Shown: in pieces, positions 34,601-45,254 of the stretch | Layout of the letters: every line of letters starts with the position of its first letter | How positions within the stretch are numbered: position 1 is the first letter of the stretch | Source: Cryptomeria japonica | Taxonomy: Eukaryota; Streptophyta; Pinopsida; Cupressales; Cupressaceae | Length of the DNA stretch: 64,000 nt | Assembly: GCF_030272615.1 (NCBI RefSeq) | Contig: NC_081406.1 | Location: 240,858,422 to 240,922,421 of the forward strand | Direction of reading: 5' to 3' | Notes under the pieces: generated by a model | What the model saw: the letters and a program-made list of their open reading frames with translations, nothing else | What the model was told of the DNA's origin: nothing | Database searches by the model: none | Translations under genes and position numbers: made by a program

Positions 34601-35100
34601 AAAGTATGATATCACAATAGTGACATCACAAATCGGATATCCAATATTAACGGATATCCGGTTTGGTTTGGTATTACCAAACCAAATTCAAATTTTGGTC
34701 GACCCAAACAAAAAGTCAAAGCAGATTTTGGCATGTTTGGAAAGGTTGAAAATGCATTTTTTCTCCATTGCCACTTTTTGGCCCCCCATGATGTTGCACA
34801 TACCCTTCCTCACTACCACTTGGGTCATTCTCTCCTCAGTAGTAGTCCTAATGACCACACGGGGAGACATGCCCTCTAGAGATTAAACAAAAAGAGCTTA
34901 TTGCCCAAGACACTAGCTCAATTTTAGTGCACCAATTGAAGTGTTTGATAATATATGCAAAAAAGGTGCACAATGAAGATCAAAAACCCTTGCCAAAATT
35001 TTGCAACAAATTTTTGTTAGTAGCTTTTCAATAATACCCCTCCTACAAGCACACAAGTTAGGTAAATTTTAGATCCAAAAGACTTTGTGAAATAGGGGGC
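34601..35100. other. Sequence between the inverted-repeat arm and the leader repeats
   Basis: No gene is supported. It contains three GGATATCC-type palindromes and, at 34662-34686, TTTGGTTTGGTA and its exact reverse complement separated by one T. The plus-strand frame at 34596-34886 has no recognisable domain. Confidence 0.4.
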
Positions 35101-36030
35101 CTTCAACAATGCCTTTTTTGACAAATTCAAAGATCCGATTTTCCATGAGTTCTTTTACATTATAAAAAAATAGAGAAGCTGTTAAATTTCAAAATATTTC
35201 CAGAAATGAAAGAAAATCCAAAAAAATTGCTAATTTGCTCCAAAAATTATTTTTTTATGAAAGATCATAAAAAATTCATATAAAATGCACAATTGATCCA
35301 AAAAATTTGAAATTTTTACTGGACACTCATGATAGCCTTCCAAACCTGCATAAAACAATTACTACAAACATTCGAAGCAGTTTGTGAGATATGAGCAAAA
35401 TAATGCAAAACCCTAATTTTCAAAGATCCAATTTTCTAGGAATGATTTTGCATCAAATTTAAAATCACAAAGAACATATCATGTGTATAATTCTGAGAGA
35501 TTTCCAAAAATGTAATAAAATCCAAAAAATACACTCATTTTATCTCACAATTAAGTTTTTATGAAAATACATAAAAAATTCATAGAAAATTCAAATATTC
35601 TCCAAAAAATATGATTTTTTTACTAAGAACCTCTGATAATGTTCTTGACCTGAAAAAAACATTTGATGCCAAAATAGAAAGCCGTTTGTGAGATCTGATC
35701 AAAATAACAAAAAAACTTAATTTTAAAAGATCCGATTTTTTAGGAAATATTTTGCATCAAAATTAAAATCACAAAGAAAAGATCCTATGCATAATTCTGA
35801 GAGATTTCCACAAATGTAAGAAAATCTGAAAAATTCTCTCATTTTCTCTCAAAATTAATTTTTTATGAAAATTCATAAAATATTCATGGAAAATGTAAAT
35901 GTCCTCCAAAAATTCTGAATTTTGGATTTAGATCTCTTGATACTGTCTTCAACCTATCAACAAAATTTGGTGCAAACATTCCAATCCATTTGTGAGATCA
36001 GATCAAATCTCTCCAAGATCTTGATTTTGT
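35100..36030 (-). repeat. ~295-bp tandem repeat in a gypsy leader, about three copies
   Basis: The landmark GATCCGATTTT or a variant occurs at 35132, 35425 and 35729, with a weaker fourth (GATCTTGATTTT) at 36017, so spacings are 293, 304 and 288 bp. Each unit also contains TTTGTGAGAT, ATTCTGAGAGATTTCC and TTTTTTATGAAA-like words in the same order. The array lies just downstream, on the minus strand, of the primer-binding site at 36137-36154. Confidence 0.85.
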
Positions 36031-36136
36031 GTCCAAAACCCTAGCCACACAAGGTTATTTTCCAATTTGTTTTACAAAACAACAATACAGAGTTAGAAAA
36101 AACTGCAAAAAAAACATAGATCTAACAAAAATCCAT

Positions 36137-36154
36137 GTCCCATTGGGCGTGCCA
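36137..36154 (-). promoter_or_regulatory. Primer-binding site of a minus-strand gypsy LTR
   Basis: On the minus strand it reads TGGCACGCCCAATGGGAC, the form seen in Tat-type plant gypsy elements, located just inside the LTR end. Confidence 0.65.
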
Positions 36155-36163
36155 AAATTTTTA

Positions 36164-36899
36164 TGGTGAAAATGGATAATGGAACAATAATATTGAAAGA
36201 CTAAAATAGATTCAACCACGAAACCCTAGCCTAACAATAACAAAGATCCACCATAACATATGAAGATTACCTAAGACAATGAAAATCAACAAAAATCACA
36301 AAGATTATACCATCACATGTCCAATAGGGTTTGGATTTCCATTCCTCCTATCTCCATTGATCTTGCTTGATATATTTGCTCTCAGATTTTATATGTGCAC
36401 AAGAGCTCAACAAAGAACTGAAATGTGGTTGCAAGTAGGCTTGATTGCATATGAAAGTTTGAAAGCGTAGTTGACTTGATTAGGGTTGATTAGGGTTGAT
36501 AATATATTGAGGGGTGTAAAAGATAAATGGTTGGCTAGGATTCAAGGGTAGGTATAAAAAATAATAAAATAATGAGAGGGTAGGTAGTGTAGGAATTAAG
36601 AGATGAATGACATGTGTCATGGGTGGAAAAGGCTAATGAATTAATTAAATAAATAAATATTTATTTAATTAATAGAGGAAGCGGGATCAATTAAATAAAT
36701 AAAAATATTTATTTAATTTAGGAAAAGGATAATTTAAATAAATAAATGTATTTATTTAAATGAGAAATAAGGCTAAAAGAGGATAAATGAATGAACTAAA
36801 TAAATAAAGATTTATTTAATTAATAGAAGAATTAGGCTTAAATAATTAAATAAATAAAGATATTTATTTAATTAGACAGGACAATTTTAGGTGTCTACA
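36164..36899 (-). repeat. Ty3/gypsy LTR, minus orientation (5' LTR of a partial element)
   Basis: On the minus strand it begins TGTAGACACCTAAAATTG at 36899, followed by blocks of AATTAAATAAATA and TATTTATTTAATT. This matches the start and style of the plus-strand LTR at 56648. The inner end near 36164 is approximate. No partner LTR is visible in the window, so the element is truncated, rearranged, or its other LTR is lost. Confidence 0.7.
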
Positions 36900-37229
36900 A
36901 ACAACATTCTCTAGAATAAGAATATCAAGATAAAAAGGAAAATTTAAGATAAAAGACATTATAATATAAGGAGAAAAATAATATTGTCATGGTTACTAAC
37001 AGAGGGAAATAAATTACCAAAGTAAGACAAATATTTATTTATTTAATAATTAATGAGAAAATCATGAAAGTTGGGAGTCAATGGTTAATTATTTCAATCT
37101 ACACACCCACTTCCCTTCTCTATAATGCCATATTAATTTAGCCCTACTAGAGTCATATTCTCTAAAAGACACATAGTATCTTATTGTCTAACTTTGTGTT
37201 AAATATATTTAGAACCTTTGAAATCTATT
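36900..37229. other. Intergenic sequence
   Basis: AT-rich sequence outside the gypsy LTR. I see nothing recognisable in it. Confidence 0.4.
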
Positions 37230-37600
37230 GTTCATACTTGAAAACAGGGACAATCTGGTCCTTTCTTAAATGTGACCAACATGAGGACATAAACTTTAAG
37301 TGTTGTAGAGGTTGCAGTGGGTTATTATCACCTAGCTATTATGTAAGAGGAAGGGTGCAATCGAATCATTATAGAAGGTGATTCATAAAACACTATTTTA
37401 ATGCTAAAAAATGAAAGACAAACTTGACTAGAAATGTGAACACCTAATTGCCAAGTGTTGGGACCTCACTCGAGGGATGAGCCATGTCAGTCTTAGCCAT
37501 AGGAAGAGAGAAGGGAATAAATTTGTCATTAGGATAGCTTCTATGGGCTCATTTTCCAATCATTTGAAAATATGGACATATATTAATGATATCATTGATA
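37230..37600 (+). pseudogene. LINE (L1-type) RNase H domain relic
   Basis: Translated pieces in shifting frames resemble the RNase H domain at the end of plant L1 ORF2: CCRGCSGLLSPSYYVRG, then GCNRIIIEGDS at 37353-37385 (the central Glu/Asp motif), then SHVSLSHRKREGNKFVIRIA about 90 bases further on, in a different frame. Stops are present and no reverse transcriptase lies upstream, so this is a short relic. Confidence 0.6.
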
Positions 37601-38100
37601 TGGTTTGTGTCGCTATCTTTGATGACATAAGGAATCATGATGAAGCATAATCCAAAGATTGTCATTTTTCTTGTCATCACCGCCCTTTTTCCAATCATTT
37701 AATGTATCTAGATGGAAAATGTCTCATTCAAATTGTAGTTGCACCTTCCCCAACCATTGTAACTATTATCTTTTTCATACTTTTGGTTTTTGCTTTTTCC
37801 CTTTGGTTTTCAACTCTAGGTTCTCAGTGATAGTTGTGGGGGTGACATCATATAGACTGAACCAAACAGTTGTTGTGAGTTTAAAAACAATGCTAAGTTG
37901 TGTCCAAAAGTTGTCAGGGTAACCTTGCAAGTTATGTGGAAGAAATACAGAGCTTTGACTTTGATCTCTTCAAAAAATTTGTTCATTCGTAGGTGAAGGG
38001 AGAGGTGAAAATTGTGGGAGTTGCCTTTAAAGTCTCCCTAAACATTATCACTACTATCACTTATTTAGTTTTGCAACTAATAACTTTTCCTAGGAAGCCA
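37601..38100. other. Unassigned sequence between LINE relics
   Basis: No domain recognised. It may be 3' untranslated sequence of the LINE relic. The short frame at 37659-37922 has no recognisable motif. Confidence 0.3.
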
Positions 38101-39560
38101 AAAGGGTCATAAAAGGATTAATTTAAGATATTTTTTGATCTTGGAGAAGGGTTTTCGACATTGTAGAGTGGGTATAATAGAGAGGACCTCCTCGAGGTAT
38201 GGAAGGATGTAGCCCTATTACTTATGAAATAATTCACTTTAGATGGAAGATTGAAAAGACTCCATATCTAGCTCTTCCCCATACTGAATTATCTAAGGTA
38301 TGCCATTAAAATGATTTTTTCCTTTTGTGTTTGTTCTTCTTTAACTCAATCGGTCACTAGGATTAAATCAAAGAATTCAATTCCCCTTCACTGAGGGCTG
38401 ATTTTAAGACTTTACATCTTCCACTTGGCTTTAACCTTGTCAAATGGGTCCCCATTGATTTCCTCTGGTCCCTTGTCGAACTCAATTTTAGTGGTGGATC
38501 TCTCTATTGCCTCTATTTAGAAACATGACCCCAATGTTCCTTCTTCATCTAAAATCAAGTTAGTTCCTACCTGTTTCAACCCTATCAAAGGAGTAAAATA
38601 AGAAATAAACTAACCCCACCTACTAAGGAAGTGGAGTTGGTGGATTCAAATGAGGAGGAGTCTCTGGTGGAATCATATTCCTCCTAGGTTTTGGAGTTAG
38701 ATTGTTCTATTGCTACTTCAAAGAAGTCCCTTTTCCACCTAGTTAGGATTCTTCTACTCCCAATTCCGGCACCCCTAATTTGGATCTAAAGGTGTATATG
38801 ATAGAAGAGGTGACTGGGTGACTAGATGTGGTTACTAAATGGATCCTCTCACGGTTTGATGTGGCCATAAGAAATATTAACAAGCTTGAAGTGGTGGCAG
38901 AGGTGGCAGCTAGGTCTTATAAATGGACAATGGAGGATAAAGATTATAGAGTTTGGAAGGGTGCTAGTGATATGGCTGGAAAATTAGAAAAATGGGATAA
39001 GGTTGATTTGATGCTAAATGATCTTAATAAAAAACTATCTCAAAGGGTTGAGATAAATGTAGCCGAGGAGTTGAAGGAGAACCAAGAGGTCCCGATGAGT
39101 AAACTTGAGGAAATGTCTATGTTGAGCTAAGAGATGGGACTAAATAATTTGGCCTCCTTCCATGCTATTCAAAATAAAATTTATCACATGAAGGGAAAGT
39201 GAAGGAGACACATGGAGTCTCCCTCTACAACGATGGATCCCCCTACCCCAATGGTCAAGGCTACCTTAGAGTCTACCACTCTAGCCTCCACTAAGGGCTC
39301 AAATAAAAATATTTTCTTTTTTAATATAGTCATCAATTAGCTCGTGTAAATATTGGCAAGAGGGTAATGCCTTCATACATTAGACCATCCTTTGTGTCTT
39401 TGGTGGGTGGTTGTTTTATATTTTCTTTTTGGTTTTGTCTCTAGTCTTTGGTTGGTTGTTTGGTTCCTTATGTTTTGGTGTCTTTTACTTTTTGGTTGGG
39501 TGCACATTACTGAAGCACCCTAGGTTTTGTTGTTTAATGGATATGTAAAGGTTCAAACCT
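38101..39560 (+). pseudogene. Decayed coding-like region ending in a LINE-like 3' tail
   Basis: The frame 38828-39130 is charged and helical (LEKWDKVDLMLNDLNKKLSQ, EELKENQEV) and continues past a stop as GLNNLASFHAIQNKIYHMKG. It could be part of a LINE ORF1, but no diagnostic domain is visible. The T/G-rich end carries GGGTGC (39498-39503) and GCACCC (39515-39520), a 6-bp stem with an 11-nt loop like those at L1 3' ends, followed by TAGGTTTTGTTGTTTAATGG. Confidence 0.4.
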
Positions 39561-40353
39561 ATCCTTCTTTTATTAGTCAAAACTATTAGTTTGATCATTT
39601 TATTATGATGTCCTATCTTAGCTAACCATATCATTTATGTTGTTTCCTTTGGAAAAAGTGCATCCTTCATATTGTGGGTTCCATCCCTTACATCATCCAT
39701 GATTATAATGTCCATCTCTCTCTTATAATAATGGATTCTTTTTGTTACACATTTATCTAAGAGTGATTGAATTTATTCCTTTGCCTCTTATGAAAGCCCC
39801 CACCATAATGCTACCAAATTTGTTTTCATAATAAATTACTTAAACAATTCAAATAATCATTTTTTTGTAACTTCTTAGGGCCTAATTTTTAATTGATACC
39901 CAAATTTTTTAATATTTTTATTAATTTACAATGTTGGGAGTGAATCTAATAAAACCCCTAATTTTACAATAACCCTTCAAATTTATTTCAAATGACATCA
40001 TCTTTGGATTATAGTAGTTCCAATATTTCCTTGATCTATGCCCAAAAATTAGCATAAAAATAAATAAATTGAGAGAGATGTAGACTTTACAATATCCCCT
40101 CTTGAACGAAACACCTATGTGTTTATTACAATCTAGATTTTGAGATCATGCTTTGATATCACTTGAAAGGAAATAAATTGTGCTTGAAAACAATATAGTA
40201 GTAAAAATATATTAAATTTTTTACTAATATCTTAGAACAATGAGCATCTTTGAGGGACAAAACCTCCAAAAGTCTCTAATAAGAATGTAATTCACAATAT
40301 GAGAATCATAAACCAACCACTAGCTCCTATATATCATATTTATACCTTGAATG
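39561..40353. other. AT-rich intergenic sequence
   Basis: No gene or repeat recognised apart from general AT richness. Confidence 0.4.
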
Positions 40354-40584
40354 TCACATAAGATGATTTTTTTTAGACAATAGGAATCAGCTATAGCACC
40401 CCCTATAAACTGCAGTGTGCCAAGTAAACTTTTTAATATGGCTGGTGATGCTAGCATGACACATCCTCTGGTACCACATGGGCTGGGGGGAGACTAGAAC
40501 TCGTGGCCTCATGCTTCACTGCTGGAAGCTCTCGCCAATCGAGCTAGCCTCCCCCCCCCCCCAACCCATCACATAAGATGATTT
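40354..40584 (-). mobile_element. tRNA-derived SINE with 16-bp target-site duplications
   Basis: TCACATAAGATGATTT occurs exactly at 40354-40369 and 40569-40584. Between them, read on the minus strand, is a ~199-bp element starting in a run of G. It has an A-box-like TAGCTCGATTGG (40546-40535), a B-box-like GAGTTCTAGTC (40502-40492), and a 3' end TTGTCTAAAAA against the left duplication. This is the structure of a tRNA-related SINE transcribed by RNA polymerase III and inserted by LINE machinery. The perfect duplications argue for a fairly young insertion. Confidence 0.85.
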
Positions 40585-42137
40585 AACTACTGATATAAAT
40601 CATTAATTATCATATAACTTAATTAGGAGTTAAGGTAAAACTCTACATACTGTAAGATGAAGGGCATAACATCAATCCATTTCCACACTTTAAAAAAAAG
40701 TAAGAGAGGGTTTTCAATAACTATGCCCCCTCTCTCTTTTTTCTCTTTAAATCCATGAGGAAAATAATAGAATAGAATGAAAAATCACATATAAAGCAAT
40801 AACTAATATCCATTTTTCTTTTTTTATTTTTTACATTTAATTGAATTTGGTATAATATCTTGTTTCCAACAAATATCTATTTTTAACCCAAAACATCTAA
40901 CTTAAAAGCTAATTTTCACTTTTTGAATGCAACATTTTCCCAAAATTTCTTTTTCTAATTTAAAAAATAAATTTTACTTTTTGAAATAATTAAGCTATAT
41001 TAATGAATATTTTTTTAGTCATTTCACATGCATGTTAAATTTTCATTAAATTATTTAAAAGTATTTTATTTAAAGTATCCAAAATGCACATAAATTAAAA
41101 AAGAGAATAAGAAGGAATGCAAATCTGTTACTAGGTTAGTGTGAAGGAGGTAAAAGAAATATGTGATTTAAATAGAGCTCATTTGTTTAACACATCATAT
41201 AACTTGCATCTTGATAGATTAAAATAAGTAAATGTAACCAGACAGGGCTTCATTGGCTACGCAATATTATATCATGTGCATTCATATTGGGGGGTTTAAT
41301 ATCCTAAAAAAATGAGTTCAATATATTGCCTATCTAGTGAAAATATGGGGTTTTTTTAACTCGGGCTATGAAAAAAAAATATTTATTGAAAATAGAGGAG
41401 TTTTTAATTCAAGCTATGTATTGGGAGGGGGTGACAAAAAAGGAGTTTAGGGCAATATTTTTTGAAAATAGGGGGATTCTTTAGTATGCCATGAACGCCT
41501 GTGATATAACCCAAGTTCACTAAGTGAAGCCCCCATGAATGTAACAAACAAACTATGCGAGTGTCACAAATTAACAATAATTGATATATTATTTATACTT
41601 ACACATTTCAATTAGACATCATATTACGGTAAAAGTGCAAAGCCATGTCACACTTTAATAAAGGTAATGGCCAACACCGATTCAACATTTTATATGTTGA
41701 ATCACTAAAATGTAACATATTTGTTTTGAATTTTGAAATGATGTAACTAATACAATCTATTCTTTTTAGTAAATTTTATGTTTGTAAATGTAAAAATAAA
41801 TATATATATATATTTGAATATTTTTTTTTAATAAAATAAACACTATTTTTTGTTTTGGTCCGTAATAATTTTTGATTGAATTGATAAGCAAAATAAAAGA
41901 ATACACTGTTCGTAAAACCAACAATCAACAAAACCATATACATTACACATCCCACCAAGTCTACCGCTTAACACTACAAAATTTAGGATGCATAAAAGAT
42001 TAGTCTATCGGGCAACCTTTAACCCACACATCTTACAGAGCAAAAAAGTCAACCCACACATCCAATAGAGCAAAAATTATATCACCTAACATCTCCTATC
42101 CTCAACTAGCATAACAAAAATATTAACTAAGAACTAT
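40585..42137. other. AT-rich intergenic sequence
   Basis: No gene recognised. Around 41340-41480 the phrase GAAAATA-GGGG-TTTTT recurs about three times as a weak ~60-bp repeat. A TATA microsatellite lies near 41802. The frame at 41776-41958 has no support. Confidence 0.4.
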
Positions 42138-42275
42138 CTCTCATGCGGGTTCTCCTCATTGAACCTGTCTAGTATTCGCCGCACTTCCTCTGTACGAGCC
42201 CGCGGTGGTAGTTCAAGTCCCAACTCTGCCCTTGCTAGCTCGTGCGCCGCCTGGAGAGCTTCCTCAACAATAAAC
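42138..42275 (-). other. GC-rich exon-like fragment, unknown product
   Basis: On the minus strand, from 42275 to a TAG just past 42138, an open frame of about 45 codons reads IVEEALQAAHELARAELG, then LELPPRARTEEVRRIL, then DRFNEENPHER. It is markedly GC-rich in very AT-rich surroundings. ATTTTAG just upstream could be a 3' splice site, so a terminal exon is possible. A captured gene fragment is equally possible. I do not recognise the protein. Confidence 0.4.
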
Positions 42276-44247
42276 ACTAAAATTTAATTTCTAATAAAAT
42301 GTTGAAATTGAAGTTACATGGAGTGTCACTCTTTATATAGTAAATTTTCTTTTTTCCTTCAATTTTTTTATGTGCATCAATAACTTGAAACTTTAGTGCA
42401 TGGATTTTTTTAATATTTTTAATATATATTTTTTAAATAAGTTTTAAAAATTTAATGCATTGAGATATAACTCTTTCCATTTGGCATAGCCTTTTGTTTT
42501 AATTTTTAAACCAAAATAGGAATTTATCATATCATCTTGACTAGATTCTTTTCTCTATTGCATCATATTTAAAAAATTAAAAAAATTAGTATTTTTCCTT
42601 ACAAGATAATCAATCTTATATTTTAGTTCGGATGACCTACTTTCAATAAAATAAAATATAAAAACTAATTGAATTATTAAAAGATATATATTTTAGAAAA
42701 ACACACTTATAGATCTACAAAAGAATATTTTTATTTTTATTTGTAAATATTATTTATAAGAGTAGGAATTGTTGAAACATCAATTTTTTCGAATAATTTG
42801 TTTTCTGGTGATTGGCCCCAAAGTGATATAAAATATGCATTTACTAGACACTTCCAATTGGAAATGTTGTGGACCATATCTAACATAACTAGAATGAATC
42901 TACCTAGACTATATGTTTGATCAAAACTAAATTTTAGTTAGAAATACTCAAATTCACGTGCTCTGATAAGTTGGCCAAAAGTGTGACACAACTTTGTACT
43001 TTAACACTATACACATCTAATCGATAGCCAAAATGAATGGTAAAATAAGATAAATATTAAATAGATCACACTTTGATACTTTTATTTTGACTAAATTGTT
43101 TATGTCTCATAGATGCTCTTACATTCCTAAGGATAAAGAAACCAAAACCTATGAGCAACATAAAATATTCTCCTTGTGAATTGAAGATATAAGGCGCCTT
43201 GATACGCTTCCGAACGTTGTATCGTTAAAGTTTTTTGCCAGCAATTTTTCATTTTTAAATGAGATTAGTTAAAAACAAAATAGTACAATAGTTGGGACCT
43301 GGGAACAGAATATTCGAAGCCTGCGGAAGAAGAAAATGATTAGCATGGCCAATAGAAACCAAAAGTGTTCAACGTTCATAAAATTCGAAATTAAAGGCTT
43401 TCTTACAGTATAGGCAATATTTTATCTCGCACCAAGGCAACATTATTATTATAGGTAATATTCTCCCTCCCACCAAGGCATTGCAATCTCCATGAGTTCG
43501 AACCACACTCTATTAGATTTATCTTGCTGGGATAGTTTAGAGTTTTGCTCACATACTTAATCTATGTGGTTCAATATTTTTAGTGTTATTACATTCTTTC
43601 TTACATTACATTATTTTAAGTTTGATGGTTATATTGAAATAATCATACTTAATACTTTTATTTTTTATTTTTTCAACTTTATTTTTTATATAAAGTTTAT
43701 TTTTCAGTTATGTTAATCATGTCTTTCATTGTACTTGATTTGAAAATAATTAAATTTATTTTATACATGTACATGTATGTATATTTTTTTATATTTTCCT
43801 AATTTCAATTTTTTTCGTCTATATTTCCTTGCATCCTTACAATTTTTCCATAACACCATGAATTATTAAGAAGTAAGAAACCAAATTTCATTTCTCCCAC
43901 AAACGTCAAGACATGCAAAGCAATTATTAAGTTGCTTCTTATTATAGCTCCTTTCAAGGTATACCAATCATATATTAATCATTTAATTTGAATATTATTT
44001 TATGGAAACAATTATGTAAATTATTTAATCTTATATTTTTTCCCCTTTAATGTAGCCTAATTTTTTTTTAAAGATTTTTAATACATATGTGAAAATAAAT
44101 AAAATAAAAAAATTAAAATGAAGCTAAATTTTTTTTAAAAGAATTAGTCATACTATTTCAAGAATCTTCTTTCCTAGTACAAGAAAACACATCTTGTTAT
44201 AACAATCTACAACAAAAATAAATGCAATTCCCTTCCTTTAACAACCT
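42276..44247. other. AT-rich intergenic sequence
   Basis: No protein gene. A short U6 snRNA-like patch occurs near 43310-43420 (see findings). GAGTTCGAACC near 43495 resembles a polymerase III B box, but no A box is found at the proper distance. Confidence 0.4.
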
Positions 44248-44615
44248 ACAAAAATCATGAAAATTTATTCTCATGGTCTTGAATTTGAGTAATAACTTAT
44301 TAAGCTAAACATACGATTTTTCAGAACCGGAGACACAAATTAGCATCAATTTAAATTCCACTTGTAACGAAATCTTAGTGACATAAAATAGCCTCTTTTG
44401 ATGGGCCAACTTGTGCAATTCTCTTTTCTTTTGACAATAGAAGACCTCATACAAAAATCATGAAAATGTATCCTCATTGCCTAGAATATGACTAATATCT
44501 TAATAAGATAAACGTCTAATTTTCAAAGTAGGGAGATATGAATGAAAATCCAACTTATAAAGAAATCCTAGTGAGATAAAATGGCCTCTTTCTATGTGCC
44601 CAACTTGTCGAACAT
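44248..44615. repeat. 203-bp diverged tandem duplication
   Basis: ACAAAAATCATGAAAA at 44248 recurs at 44451. The following words (AATATCTTA-like, GAAATCCTAGTGA, ATAAAATGGCCTCTTT and CCAACTTGT) occur in the same order in both copies. The copies are clearly diverged. Confidence 0.75.
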
Positions 44616-45254
44616 GCTTAGACTATTTCTCTATGCATTATAAAAAGGAGAAATTATTCCAAACGAAATTTGGACCCAAATGAATTCCAAATGAGTCTAT
44701 AAGGGATCAAGTCTTGTTGAATGCAAGGCTCCGACATAATAAGGGATGAGATCGAGATCATGCCCCGAGCGAATTTGGTAGAATGCATACCCCTCAGTCT
44801 TTAACAATTACCCGAAGAAGTTTGAGCCTATAAGCTTGTACCTCTGTATTGATTGGTGAAAACTACTTTATAAAGGTCCAGACTGACTAATGTGGTTGAA
44901 GGCTTCATGTACGTCTGAAACTGTATAATTTGGACCCACCATAGAATGTTACGAGAACATCGGAAATGGGGCATAGTTTAGATGCCACGAGAAAATGCGA
45001 AATGAGGAATAGTATAGATGCCACGGAGCCAGCAACATAAGAGTGTTGTGAAAGAATAATGATCTTCGCCATCTTTAGACCAGCATAGCACGGCATGCTC
45101 AACATATCTTCAGCAAAACAAAAGAGAGAGCGAGAGAAATGCTCCAACCACACTTATTAAACCATGCACTTATCGAATGCTTTTCTCAGGTCTGTGTTTT
45201 GAGACTGATCGAGAGAGTTGATAGGTACTCGTTATTTCTGTTTGCGTTTGGCAA
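44616..45254 (+). promoter_or_regulatory. Upstream region of the NBS-LRR gene
   Basis: A TATA-like TATAAAGG lies at 44869-44876, about 380 nt before the ATG. A 36-bp direct repeat (GGAAATGGGGCATAG at 44962 and CGAAATGAGGAATAG at 44998, each followed by TAGATGCCACG) lies between. No transcription start can be fixed from sequence. Confidence 0.35.

Noticed and set aside
34596-34886. 96-codon plus-strand frame
   Set aside because: No recognisable domain, overlaps palindromic sequence, and has an open frame on the opposite strand.
43480-43510. GAGTTCGAACC as the B box of a tRNA or SINE
   Set aside because: No A box at suitable distance, no cloverleaf and no flanking duplication.
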